NCBI GenBank assembly: GCA_037962975.1
Contig: CM075671.1
Location: forward strand, 44,912,501-44,976,500
Source of the DNA: Clitoria ternatea
Lineage: Eukaryota; Streptophyta; Magnoliopsida; Fabales; Fabaceae
DNA: 64,000 bases
Direction: 5' to 3'
The notes beneath the pieces are model-generated. The model saw nothing but the letters and a program-made list of their open reading frames with translations. It was not told the origin of the DNA and searched no databases. The position numbers and the translations under genes were made by a program. Of this stretch, positions 49,001-59,665 are shown one piece after another; positions within the stretch are counted from its first letter, which is position 1, and each line of letters opens with the position of its first letter.

Positions 49001-50116
49001 TCTTTCTAAGCAAAACAAAAAAAATAAAGTCACCTATGCATAAGCACAAATTGTTATACCTTTAAAAGAAGCTCAATCTTGATTAACAAGTATATATGGA
49101 GTTAAGTTCATGAAGTTTAGTATATGCAGTTAACAAGTATATCTGTTTACTTATAGCTTCTTACAAAACCATCATTTAATGTAGTAAATTGGAACAATAA
49201 AATCAACAATGCCAAACAACTAAGATTAAACAGGCTAATTAAGCCTTCATCAAAACACATATACATTAAAAATTAAATAATTAATCATAAATTAACTATT
49301 CAAATATATTCTAAGGGTAAAAAATTAAAACTTGAGCATTAAAATTATATACGTGTTAAAATATAATGACTAAAAGTACAATTAGTATTAGAGCATCTAT
49401 TTTTTAATAGGTGCCTATGGATTGTGAGAAAATATATCTTTGAAATAGGGCAATATATAGCACAATCTCCTAATCCAAGACTTAGAGGAAGTAGAGTATT
49501 TAAAGTACAATATCTCAAAATCGAAGCTATTTTAGTCAACCATTTGTTTAACAGAGATTTTGCAAATTACTAATTTCATGATTGAACAATAATTAAGAGT
49601 CATAACAAGAAAAGGCCAGTGTTTTATTTTTTCTTTTTAGTTTATTTCAATTGTAATTAAATTTCTCAACTTCTAAAATAAAAATTTAAAAAATAAATAA
49701 AGCTAATTATGTTTTAAAAGTTGATTTTGGATATAATATTGGTTTAGATGTATACTGTTAGTGAAGCTGAAAAAGTTTTCTTTCTACACACTTTTCCAAA
49801 GGAACTTCTCTTTGCATCCATGATGGTTGAGCCATGATTGGCAACATCTATTACCTATAACTACTATAACATTGATGATTATGTTTCCATCAAAGTTAAA
49901 GACATTCAAAATTATAAAACTTCTCATTATAAAAAAAATGACTCTTTACCCACACTTAACACATATGTCAAGCTGAAATTATGTATTATGAAAGTACTTA
50001 CTTGTACTAATGTAAATTAAATGCTTTAGATTATTTAGCTTTAAGCATTACAATTTTTCCTTGACTTTTATGTTTTTCATTTTATAAACTTGTCATATAC
50101 TTTATACATTTTGCAG
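49001..50116. other. CACTA 5' region, unassigned
   Basis: AT-rich, no recognisable coding sequence on either strand. The 60-codon frame at 49838-50020 has no family resemblance. Confidence 0.4.
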
Positions 50117-50519
50117 CTTCACCATTTAGGTAAAGCATTATCAAATATATGGAGTCTTATGGACACACCATACAACTATCGATAATCATTTTCCCATGTC
50201 ATTAATTTATTGTTAGTCTCATCTGCAAAAGTAATAAATCCTAGAAGTCTTACTCTAGAAATAGTCCACCAGGTAGGTATCTAACTTAAGTGATCCACAC
50301 AATATTAGACATTTGGATATTTACAAACCTTAACTTTTTGCAAGGCAGAAGCCGAAGTAAAGAGATTGGATTAGCAGGAAGCGAGCAAGATAAAGGAGTT
50401 ATTCCATAAGAAGCAAGAGGAACTGGAGTTGATATGCAAGAAATATCATGTGGATATTCCTCTAAAGGCAGAGATAAACAATATAATTAACCTCATAAAC
50501 TCAAGTGAATCTAACAAAT
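50117..50519 (+). pseudogene. Two-exon fragment of a MAP65 microtubule-associated protein gene
   Basis: Exon A, 50117-50272, exactly 52 codons between ttttgcag and CAG|gtaggt, reads LHHLGKALSNIWSLMDTP and then SFSHVINLL. Exon B starts at 50345 after tttttgcaag with AEAEVKRLD and runs to about 50519 with SKIKELFHKKQEELELICKK. These match consecutive exons in the spectrin-like core of plant MAP65 (PRC1/Ase1) proteins, which bundle antiparallel microtubules; in family members the parts read roughly LGKAL..LW.LMDTP and AEV.RL..LK.SKMKEL. A TAA in exon A (codon 23) and a TAG in exon B (codon 10) make it non-functional. No other exons are present. It lies inside the inferred CACTA borders, opposite in strand to the transposase. 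Confidence 0.8.
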
Positions 50520-51974
50520 GTGTGTATTTTCCATTTCTAAAATTGTATGCATTTGGTTTAAAATTAAACTAGCCTTGAAATTGACTTACATGTATAACTA
50601 TTGGTCTGTTGGCAAGCGCGCCAATTTATCATTGTAGTTCTTAAAAGTTTAGATATTGTTCCCTCAAGGACTGATGGTTCTCAGTAAAAGACATTAATTT
50701 TTATTCACAAATAGTAAAAGTATCAATACTTATAAAAGAATATTTCATATATAATTTGTACAATATTCACAAATTCCAAGATTGATTTATGCATTGATTA
50801 AGTGTAATGTAAAAATTATAAAACTATCTAGAAAATAATTGTAAAATAACACTTTAAAATGATTCCAATACTTGAGATTTAAACACAGAATGACAAATTA
50901 TGTTGGAATTAGGATCCCCGCACTAAAATATAACATAGTAATTATAAACATGCATATTCAATCATCAAGTTTATGTCATTTGCAGATTAAAATCATTAAA
51001 CCTGATCCTACAGTGAATAAATTCTAAATAGTTACCGTAAAGTTTGATCCCTCAGATGCTTTCTCAATAAAAACTTGCTTTAAGTGTTGGCCTTAACACA
51101 ACAATAATTACTAACTCTATCCCTAGTAATTGGTATATTAAGGGTATTTCAACTTTTACTTTTGTTAAAGTAGTTTTAACACGCAGAAAATCATTCTCCC
51201 GTTTGAAGTTCATACTAATAAAAGATTGAAATACTAACATGAAACTTGAATTATAAACATGCATAATTCATAATCACAACATCATATTCATAGATTGGTT
51301 TACCAATTCCAACATAAACAGATTAATCACACATGGTAAAAGTAAAAACACAACTTATAAGTGGAGACATGATGAACACTGAACTGAACTTGACAAAGAA
51401 CTTCACAACATGAAAGGAAAATAGACCTAAAACAATAATCTCAAGTATATGGATGTTAGCACGCGACAAGGAATGTTGGCTAAAAGATTATAGTAGGGTT
51501 AGAATTTGCATTTGACTCAATCTCCATAAAAAGGTTTAAAGGATGACTGTATCTGTTGTATGTTTAACATTACAAGTATATTCAAATATTGAACCCTTGC
51601 ATGAGGTAAGTGAAGCCCTGAATTATTGGAAAATTTTCTAGTTTCATGTTTCTACATGTAATATTAAAGTAAAATGTAAGAATAGTTGAATCGAGAATTA
51701 TCGATGAATTAAAATACAAACCAAATGGAGACATAGGTGGAAGAAATTACACGGTGGAAGGGAAAATCACAGCACAACACTACAATAACATTCATCAAAC
51801 ACAGATGGGTCAAGGAAAGTTTATACGGTGCATAGATGGAGAGGAGAAGCAGGTTAACATACCTCAGATGCAATTTGGAGGAAACTGTAACCAAACCGTA
51901 ACAAAGTAAAGATGATATTGTTGCAAGAATCATAGAAAAATGGAACATTAGAAAACCAAGAAAAATAAAGAAAT
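50520..51974. other. CACTA interior; possible minus-strand LTR remnant
   Basis: From about 50607 the plus strand reads tgttggcaagcgcgccaatt, then gttccctcaaggactgat. On the minus strand this resembles the end of Athila-type LTRs (...gaac..aaattggcgcgcttgcca). No opposite end or TSD was found. 51000-51974 shows nothing I can name. Confidence 0.35.
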
Positions 51975-53440
51975 TGTTAAGAACAAGTTTAGTTGAAAAA
52001 GAAGTTATTAACATTTGGACCAAACCTTAGTATATGTCATTATAACCAGACCCTAGGATTTGTTAATAACACACATCAATGTATTAAATAAAGTCTACTT
52101 ATGTGTGATCTAACCTGTCTAACTTAGTGTTTCATGAACTATAAAATGAAGTGCACAGGTTACAAGATAAAGAGGGAGTCCATAAGATCAAAAGTTTGAT
52201 CCATCAAAAGTCAAAGCTTGAACTTTTGCCTAAAAGTCTGATTCAAGATCACTCAGCCATATGAATCATCAGAATCAAACCTCATACTTTTTAACATCCA
52301 AGATTTGTAACGTGAACGTTACTCCATGAGTACAAATCATAACATTCTAAAAAACATTTTGATAATGGATCAGAAGCCAAGCTCTTATCAAGAAGAATAT
52401 GCTTATCATCAAAATGGATAAGAGACGAACCAACTAAGCAGCCAATGCAGTGTTTCAAGGTCCTCATCATAACAACTATGCGCAAGTCAGAAAAGTTAAA
52501 CCAAGTCAGCCTATGTTTCAGTTGCATTTAGAAGGATTTTAGCATAGATCCTTGCGTGATTAGTAGAAGAAATAAAGTCATCAATTAGCTTTATTCTCTG
52601 AAGATATCAAGGAACCCCTTATTCATGCAAGTATGGAAGCGCCTTGTTATCAGACCTTTAGACATCCCTTCAGTTCATTAAAGGTCTGGTATCCTCGCTC
52701 AAAGTAAAATACTTTCAAAGGATTTCTAACGTTCATATCTCCTTCCAAGAATAACAATGGCCATCTTGAGTGATCTATATATACTTGAAGAGATTCATCT
52801 TTGAAATATAGAAGCTTATCAAGGACTCTCATTTTCTATGATCAGAAAGTCTCTTAATCTCTTCTTGCTTCTTAAAAAAAAGACAAAGGCCTTCTTTGTT
52901 GCTCTGCTCCTAGTAGATCTTGGTCCTTTTATCTTCTCTTAACTTAGTGTAATTGTTCACTTTTGTGTAATCCTTCATACACTAAGTTCTGTTAGACGTT
53001 CTTATACTTCACTCCTGCAAATTTGTTAATGTGAAAAGTCTAGTGAGTTACCAGCCTTAGTTTCATTGGGAAACAGTTGTGGCCTAAAAAGGCTTTCAAA
53101 AGAATACTTAGGTTGTTGAACTAGGAGTGACTTGTTGAAAGAATACTTCGGTTTAAGCCAGAAGTGGCTGGAGTCAAGAATAGTTGTGGCACTAGTCTAG
53201 TACTGTTATTGTAAAGGAGATTTTACAATAATGAAAATCCTTCAAGTTAGAAGGGACTAGATATAACTTCTATGTTGGAAGTAAACTAGTGTAAACTCTT
53301 TATGTTCTTTCTTCTTATTACTTTGCTCTATTCAAATCTGTTTTATCAAGTTTGATTACCTGCATGTTAAAGGTTCATAATTTAGCAAAAGACTCTAAGA
53401 CTTATTCAACTCCCCTTCTATGTCTGACTCTGAACCATCA
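51975..53440 (+). mobile_element. Solo LTR of the Sirevirus family
   Basis: 1466 bp related throughout to the LTRs at 21797 and 34652. It starts tgttaagaac, has gaccctaggatttgttaata, agaatactt...gccagaagtggctgg and tggaaatcctt-like blocks, and ends ctctgaaccatca. There is no PBS or internal sequence after it. Flanks are GAAAT (51970-51974) and AAAAT (53441-53445), a duplication with one mismatch. Confidence 0.8.
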
Positions 53441-53445
53441 AAAAT

Positions 53446-53811
53446 CAAACATATGAAAGGAGTAAAGATCAAAGGGCCTGCTTTCACAAACCAAGAAAAC
53501 CGTGTAGAAAGAGAGTGGGGAGGGAAAATGTGAAATTTTTATGAAAATTACACAGGGAAATCGCGGGTCACAAGTTGAGAGGAATAGTGAGAATAAGGAA
53601 TGGTCATGCCTTTTCAAAGGGAAGATGGAATATTTGTGAAAGAATATAACTAATTGCATGTAAGCGTGGGTGGTTCAATACTCGTTAGGCCAACTGCCCT
53701 TGTCAGGTTTCCAATTATAGCAGTTAACTAAACCCCGGCTCCAACCGTCGGTGCCTTGTCAGTGGTGGCAATTACTTTATAACCACCCTATATGCCCGCT
53801 AGGTAAAATTA
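53446..53811. other. CACTA subterminal region
   Basis: Non-coding. 53655-53811 is GC-richer, with repeated small words (gccttgtcagtggtgg, ggtggttcaa, aaccacccta) as expected of subterminal binding sites in CACTA elements. Confidence 0.4.
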
Positions 53812-53826
53812 CCTTTTGTTGTAGTG
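53812..53826 (-). repeat. CACTA terminal inverted repeat (one end)
   Basis: Minus strand CACTACAACAAAAGG, the classical plant CACTA terminus, followed inward by a short hyphenated palindrome (ggtaattttacc). The partner end was not found. Confidence 0.6.
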
Positions 53827-56381
53827 TTTTAATAATTAATAGAATGACTCATGTAACTTATGATTTGACTCTAATTAATGAATTTAATATGATGATTACT
53901 AATTGTAAAAGATAGAATCAATGAAGGTTTATTTAAATTTCAAATTTTAAATTAAAAGGAACCCCCTTTCCCTTCTCAAATAGAAAGCAGACTCATAAAA
54001 GGGAAACTAAGTAACCAGAAATAACTCTCAAATATATTTTCTCTTCACCATCAAAGAGAACATTAAGGAAGAATGAAGAGTTGGGGGAAGAATCTAAGAG
54101 ACTAAGACTATCAAAAAGAAGAACAAGGTCCTCGATATGAGTAAGTCCTCTTAACATATTGATAGAGTGAGAACCATAGAATTAAAACTCATATAAAGTT
54201 GTAGTAATTTTCAAGATAGAAAACCTTAAAAAGAAAATTACATCTATCAATTAGAAGAGCGAAAGACTTTTAGAAGTGTACGGCGGCAATGTGAAGAGGA
54301 AGAACAAAAGGACATAATTATCAATATCTAATTTCACTTTAGTTTTTGACATTCATTCCAACAACCAAGTAAAAATACTTCTAGTTCAATTTTTTTGGAC
54401 TTAGATAATTTCAAACACACAAAAATCCTTTTTGATTTCCATCATTTTTATTTTCATTCAATTAATTTCGAATTCAATTCATCTATTAATTAAAAAAGGG
54501 TTAAGGTGTGTACATGCTAGGCGAGGAATTTCCTTCGCATTCCTGAGGTGTGTAAAAAGAGATAATAAAGGAGAGAGAAATTTTTTTAATAAATGTAATA
54601 AAATAAAGAACAAAAGTGAAAAACTCTTGAGTTTCTTACGTTACTTTCCTTAGAAAGAATTCCTTTTAATTTTTGGCCAAGAGGAATTGTCGAATCAAAA
54701 CTTCTATTACGTGTGCCAATTTAATATCTTCAAAGAACAACAACCCATGGGAGTTATATATGCAGAGAGATTTTAAACATGTGAAATAGTCTGTCAGTAC
54801 GACTCATTTAATAATTTTTTAGAATTGTATTATCAAAATATTTTTAACAAATGTTCAAGTTACATATAAAATAATAATAACAATGTCTCATGGCGTACGA
54901 ACAAATCCATATTCAAGCAATGTTTCGCCATTAAAATTGATTTAGAGATCAACAATGATTGATCTTTCAATGTTGTCTCGCGGAAATGTTTGTTTGCAGT
55001 GGAGTTGAATGGTTCGGTTTTCGTAATTATAGATTGATTACTATACTGGAACTGAATTAGGAGAAGACGTTGTGGTTGTTTAAGGATCTCTTTGATTGCC
55101 TATTAATATTTCTTAATTGAGGTGGGTAAAAGTAAATTTTTAATTTGTTATAGACAAAAAAAAATTAAAAATGTTTTCTATTTTTATAATTTTATTTTTA
55201 ATTGATGAAATTGAATTCTGATAATTAGTTAGTAAAACATTATTAAGTGATTGTTTGGTTTCCTCTTGGGTTAGTCAAACCGTTTGACCAATAAAAAAAG
55301 ATTTTACGATTAAACAGAGTTTTGATTGTTTATAATGAGAAAAATCAATATTAACTTTTAAATATTTTTATTTTTATAATTTTATTTTCTTAACTACAAA
55401 CCAAACACTAAATATAGATATGGAAAGTGTGGTTGGTTGAGGGGAGCAGATAAGGTTATTGGGCTAAGGAAGGTTCCATTAGAGCATAAAATTACAAGTC
55501 CTGGTCTACCAATCCTTCACGAGTCTATGACTAGGCCAGGAGAGGCTATAAGGCAATGACCATGACCCTCCCTTTGGAATATCACATTCATGGGGCACAA
55601 TTGGACCTAATCAATCAAATTAGATTTTGTTTTTTGTATAATTTTTTTGAAACGCTACCTAGCTAGCATGGCAAGAATGTCCTATCTAGCCTTACCATTC
55701 CCCAAACAGACTCCATTATTAATTAATTTCCCTTCTCTGTATCAACACGAAATTGCTCCATTTATATAATATAACAAGCTTCACAAACACGCTCACACGG
55801 AAACGCCAACTCCTTCATTCATCTCTTTTTATTATTCATCAATCTTTTTATCATACATTTAAGAAACTATATGTCAAAACCAACAAAAATATACTACAAT
55901 TAACAGATAATTGGATATTTGAGCATCCAATGCAGATAGAGATATAACTGAATTCATATCTCACGAGTACATGTAAAAATTACTTACAGTGGATAATGTA
56001 ATTATGAGGTATTCCTAGAAAAAAAAATTACGATGACAGATATAATATAAATAGTGGCGGAGCTCAATGAAAATATTGAAGCGGAGAAAATAATTAAGTA
56101 ATATATTTAAATTTTAATAGCATGTACTCATCTTTTAAAAACAATAAAAAAATATTCATTTATATTAAATAAAAGGTGATTAATAAGGTGATTTAATGGT
56201 GAAGGAGATAAAAAGGAAGTAAAAGTTTGTTAGTGGATTTAACACCTTCCTAATAAAGACACTAACAAATTTGTTATTAATTTTGGACTATTAAAGAAAT
56301 GAACCTGAAAATTTATGTATAAATTGTTAATATTATTTTAGTTTTTGATAATTTTATTTAGTTTTAAGTCAAAAATTTATA
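53827..56381. other. Intergenic AT-rich DNA
   Basis: No gene recognised. Contains one copy of a short repeat family at 55250-55409. Around 55440-55800 there is promoter-like sequence (tttatataatataac near 55760) with no coding sequence attached. Confidence 0.4.
55250..55409. repeat. Short MITE-like repeat, copy 1
   Basis: About 160 bp, bounded by gtttggttt and aaccaaacac-like ends and containing gattaaacagagttttgat. Related copies lie near 60000-60145 (reverse orientation) and 62797-62946. No confirmed TSD. Confidence 0.45.
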
Positions 56382-56389
56382 CTATTAAC
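56382..56389. repeat. hAT target-site duplication CTATTAAC, left
   Basis: Identical 8-mer at 57135-57142. Confidence 0.9.
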
Positions 56390-57134
56390 CAGTGTTAAAA
56401 AAACCGGTTCGGACCGGCCGGTCGGACCGGTCGGACCGGTAATCGGTGACCCAACCGGTCCGAACCCTCAATCAGATCGGAAATGTAGTTGACCCGGTGT
56501 GACCCGGGTTGAACCGGCCGGTTTTCTAAAAAACCGGTGACCCGGTGGTTGAACCGGTCTAATAAATTTTTAATTTTTAATTTTTTATTTTATAGCATAT
56601 AAATGACTGTTTGTGCAATTCGCAATGCTTAATTAAAAAATTGAAAAATCAATGCCTATTTCACGTGCTACAGCAGGTGCACTTTAACTTTCTTTCTTTT
56701 TATCAATTTTTAATCTTTCTTTTCTATTTCTTTTTATATTATCAACTTATTTCACGAAAGGCAATTAGGATTCAGCAGAGCAAAGTAAACTTTTCTTTTC
56801 TCATTTCTCCAGCAAATAACGTCAAACTACAAATCGCCTCTTTATTATTCAATTGAATGAATATATCTATGTATCTATATTTTAAAAATGTGATTAATTT
56901 GGGAGAATAAAATTATTTTATGAAATTTGGTACTTTGCTTTCATTAGGTATTTTCATTTGGAGTATGAAATACTTAAAACTTAATATATATATATATATA
57001 TAGTATTTTTTATTTTTTATTTTTTAAATAAACTAAGTCAACCGGTTCAACCAATGAGTCAACCGGTTCGACCATTAACCCATTGACCCAGTACCTAGAC
57101 CGGTTCGATCACCGGTCCGGTTTTAATAACACTG
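56390..57134. mobile_element. Non-autonomous hAT element rich in AACCGGTT motifs
   Basis: 745 bp with inverted ends: left CAGTGTTAaaaaaaCCGG, right complement CAGTGTTAttaaaaCCGG. A perfect 8-bp TSD, the hAT hallmark, flanks it. About 175 bases at the left end and 90 at the right are packed with accggt/ccggcc words; the 450-base middle is AT-rich, with an (AT)n run near 56983-57002, and has no transposase. It depends on a hAT transposase from elsewhere. Confidence 0.88.
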
Positions 57135-57142
57135 CTATTAAC
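57135..57142. repeat. hAT target-site duplication CTATTAAC, right
   Basis: Matches 56382-56389. Confidence 0.9.
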
Positions 57143-57447
57143 ATGAAATTATACTTACTAAGTTGCACAACAATTATATTTTTGACATTCAAGTCAATAT
57201 TATTTTAAGTAACATAATTTGATTGCATGCTATTTAGATTTACTCATTTAAATTTGTAACTCTTTCATATTTCCTTATTTATATATGTTAATTTATTTTA
57301 AAGCAAATATCATGCAAATGAGATTTTGGGTTGAAGGGGTGTGACCCCTTCGACTCCTGAAAAGCTTCATCCCCTGTAAATAGAGATACTATAGTCCTCA
57401 TCTCACTTCTAGTCCAATTTTTATTATACTTAACTTTTATTTTTTTA
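57143..57447. other. Spacer between the hAT and the miniature LTR element
   Basis: AT-rich, no coding or structural feature seen. Confidence 0.5.
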
Positions 57448-57452
57448 ATATA
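57448..57452. repeat. Target-site duplication ATATA, left copy
   Basis: Same pentamer at 59661-59665. The surrounding sequence is AT-rich, so chance identity is possible. Confidence 0.65.
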
Positions 57453-57639
57453 TAACAAAACTTTGAGGCTGAAAGAAAGAGGGAAGAGAGCCAAACATTA
57501 AATTGTGTTCATTCATTTTGAAAAGATGATTATAATAGCAAACTATATGAGTATTTATAGACCCAAAGAAAAATGAACTACAGCTACTCAATAACAGAAA
57601 GAATAACAAACTATTAACCAACTAATAATAGTTCTAACA
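57453..57639 (-). repeat. 3' LTR of the miniature element
   Basis: 187 bp, near-identical to 59474-59660; the visible differences are one g/a and one t/c. Confidence 0.85.
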
Positions 57640-57652
57640 TCCCCCCTCAAAC
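57640..57652 (-). other. Polypurine tract of the miniature element
   Basis: Minus strand gtttgaggggga-type tract directly upstream of the 3' LTR. Confidence 0.75.
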
Positions 57653-57726
57653 CAATAAGAGGGTATCAACTATTGGTTTGAAATTCTAAGAAAAACATAC
57701 CCAAATACTATTTGATCACATTATTA

Positions 57727-59214
57727 TCAACAAGCCACAATCTCAACACAGAAGTCATGTGTATAATTCCCTGTTAGAAAATGAGCATAGGCATCAAGCT
57801 CTTCATCATCAAGAAACCCAGTTCTCATATACACTACCACAAGCTTATTGTAAGTAACAATATCAACAGGGCAGTTGTTACTTATTTCCTTCAAGACATT
57901 CAAGGCCTTGGTGTATATTCCAGCCCTGCCAAAACACAGTTGAACCAGCATCTTCAGCAGCATAAGCACCACCATGGCCATGAAAACTCCACAGCTGAAT
58001 TTCCCATTCTGGTTGAAGCCTCCACTACTGACAAGTGAGTCTTCAATAGCATGAACTTGGGTTGAAGAGGACAAAATAAAGTTGAGGTAGCCTCTTCCAA
58101 CAATACCAGAAATAATACCCAGTGATACAGCACAAGGCTTTGATCTCACAGCACCACAGATAATAGCCTTTGAAACAGATTCTAATTTCACAACATCATG
58201 AAAGAAAGGATTAAGAACATGGTCACTGGTTGCCCTTGCTCTTGCACCCTTTGATCCATGATCATATTTAGACACACAAATAGTTTCAGCAGCCAAATTA
58301 AGGTCATGTTCTGCCTCATAATAAGCATTCATTATGTCCACCAAAGCAAATGCAGAACCAAACAATTCAAGCAACTCCAACAAATCCTTTTCTTCAACCT
58401 CACGTTGAACCTCACGTGATTCATCTGTTTTCCTCCCGACGTAACATACGGACAAACCACCAGAACTCACAATCCTGGAATCATGCTGAATTCCAGTAAT
58501 CTTATTTTCCAGATCACCATATGCATATACAGGCACAATCTTACTTTCAACTAAAAACTCAACGAAACTCATTCTAAAACTGGCCTCCAGAATTCTAGCC
58601 TTACTCTTACCGTAACCGTCAAAATCAAAATCAGATGCAAATTCAGGTTTCAATAAGGACAAACCTTGGTTTCCGTTGCCATTAGACTTGTCAGGAACGC
58701 TGTCGCAGAGAACGGTGAGTCCCTGGAGTCGTTCGATTTCCTCCAAATCGACGACCTCGTCGGGTTGAAGGTTATCGACAATGTCGACAATGGAAGAGGC
58801 TTTGGGATGATCAGGTTCAAGGAGGCCTTGGCTGACGGACTCTTTGCGCTTAAGGACGGCTCGTTGAGCGAGATCTTGATCTTGGATCTGGATCTCGGTT
58901 CTTGGATCTGAATCTTGGAGCTCCACGAAATGTATGACGCGGACGCGGGATGGCTCCGAGACGGTGATGGCACGTGCTTTTTCTGTGATCTTGGCTTGGT
59001 GAGGGTTTGAGACTAAGAGAATGGCTCCACCGCGGAAGGCTTGGGAGACACCAGGTTTGAAGGAGTATGGGTTCTGCTTTGGATCGGTGACGACGGTGGT
59101 GTTGTTGAGGGTGACGGTGCCATCTTCTGCCATCGCCAAGTGTTTGTGGAAATGCGTAAATGGAAGAGAGATCAGAGGAAGATGATATTTATGATTTATC
59201 TCTGGCACAAACAT
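57727..59214 (-). CDS. Chimeric captured ORF with a MurE-like segment
   Basis: 495 codons without a stop, read from the ATG at 59214; the ATG at 59133 (MAEDGTVTLNN) may be the real start. Residues 215-264 (VESKIVPVYAYGDLENKITG, then IQHDSRIVSSGG and VCYVGRKTD) match the N-terminal domain of plant chloroplast MurE ligase, needed for plastid gene expression in angiosperms. The match stops abruptly, and the ATP-grasping core (GTNGKT) is absent. Residues 276-312 (LLELFGSAFALVDIMNAYY...LNLAAE) look like the CUE-like region of plant Smr-domain proteins. Residues 429-470 (ALNVLKEI...VDIVTYNKLVVVYMRTG) resemble a PPR repeat. The first 210 residues I do not recognise. No intron, transit peptide or complete enzyme domain is seen. 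It lies between LTRs with its own TATA, so it may be expressed; function is unknown. Confidence 0.65.
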   Translation of the reverse strand: MFVPEINHKYHLPLISLPFTHFHKHLAMAEDGTVTLNNTTVVTDPKQNPYSFKPGVSQAFRGGAILLVSNPHQAKITEKARAITVSEPSRVRVIHFVELQDSDPRTEIQIQDQDLAQRAVLKRKESVSQGLLEPDHPKASSIVDIVDNLQPDEVVDLEEIERLQGLTVLCDSVPDKSNGNGNQGLSLLKPEFASDFDFDGYGKSKARILEASFRMSFVEFLVESKIVPVYAYGDLENKITGIQHDSRIVSSGGLSVCYVGRKTDESREVQREVEEKDLLELLELFGSAFALVDIMNAYYEAEHDLNLAAETICVSKYDHGSKGARARATSDHVLNPFFHDVVKLESVSKAIICGAVRSKPCAVSLGIISGIVGRGYLNFILSSSTQVHAIEDSLVSSGGFNQNGKFSCGVFMAMVVLMLLKMLVQLCFGRAGIYTKALNVLKEISNNCPVDIVTYNKLVVVYMRTGFLDDEELDAYAHFLTGNYTHDFCVEIVAC

Positions 59215-59460
59215 GTTTTCTTCTTCCTCTGTATCTGAACCAAAATTACCAAATATAAATGGACATTTTGCAGATTTCCATCTGGTGCGGGTTCCTTGGC
59301 CTTCTTCAAGCTAATTTTGAGAGGATTGAACTTCTTCTCAAGTTTGGTTAACCTCCATAGATGAGAGATTATGGAATGTACAAGAAGAAAGGAAGGGGGA
59401 TTGTATATGGTTCTTTGGAGGTGCCTAACAAGGAATGGATCGTTTCTCTCCTCAAAGGAG
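59215..59460 (-). other. Leader of the miniature element
   Basis: Open in one frame through a LSFEERNDPFLVRHL stretch and an LTKLEKKFNPLKISLKKAK stretch with PAPDGNL after it. It may be a further captured coding piece, or simply leader; I recognise no family. Confidence 0.35.
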
Positions 59461-59473
59461 AGCTTTGATACCA
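59461..59473 (-). other. Primer-binding site of the miniature element
   Basis: Minus strand TGGTATCAAAGCT, zero bases from the LTR, one mismatch from the Copia-type TGGTATCAGAGCT. Confidence 0.8.
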
Positions 59474-59660
59474 TAACAAAACTTTGAGGCTGAAAGAAAG
59501 AGGGAAGAGAGCCAAACATTAAATTATGTTCATTCATTTTGAAAAGATGATTACAATAGCAAACTATATGAGTATTTATAGACCCAAAGAAAAATGAACT
59601 ACAGCTACTCAATAACAGAAAGAATAACAAACTATTAACCAACTAATAATAGTTCTAACA
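59474..59660 (-). repeat. 5' LTR of the miniature element
   Basis: 187 bp. On the minus strand it starts TGTTAGAAC and ends TTTTGTTA. Its TATAAATAC (complement of 59572-59580) is the likely promoter driving the ORF. Confidence 0.85.
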
Positions 59661-59665
59661 ATATA
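59661..59665. repeat. Target-site duplication ATATA, right copy
   Basis: Matches 57448-57452. Confidence 0.65.

Larger units (their letters stand above)
37311..53826 (-). mobile_element. Degenerate CACTA (En/Spm-like) DNA transposon with nested insertions
   Basis: On the minus strand, from high to low coordinates: a CACTACAACAAAAGG terminus (53826-53812), then a transposase with its N-terminal associated domain (49000-48550), tnp2, a DUF4218-like region and a DUF4216-like region down to 37974, then the start of a second ORF (37527-37390). This is the standard CACTA gene order. An Athila-type element splits the transposase at 40918-48549, and a Sirevirus solo LTR lies at 51975-53440. The low-coordinate end was lost where the Tat-like LTR now lies; no matching plus-strand terminus was found. 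That the 53826 terminus belongs to this copy is inferred from position. Confidence 0.65.
57453..59660 (-). mobile_element. Miniature LTR retroelement carrying a chimeric host-derived ORF
   Basis: Minus-strand element of 2208 bp. The 5' LTR (59660-59474) is followed at once by TGGTATCAAAGCT (PBS). Then come a leader, a 495-codon ORF, and a tttgaggggggat polypurine tract abutting the 3' LTR (57639-57453). The two 187-bp LTRs differ at about two positions, so insertion is recent. ATATA flanks both ends. Size and lack of gag-pol fit a TRIM-like or deletion-derived Copia element; the PBS is the Copia initiator-Met type with one mismatch. The interior is host coding sequence, not retrotransposon sequence, so this looks like RNA-mediated gene-fragment capture. 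Confidence 0.8.

Noticed and set aside
57781..58911. Plus-strand ORFs at 57781-58038 and 58666-58911
   Set aside because: Shadows of the chimeric minus-strand ORF.
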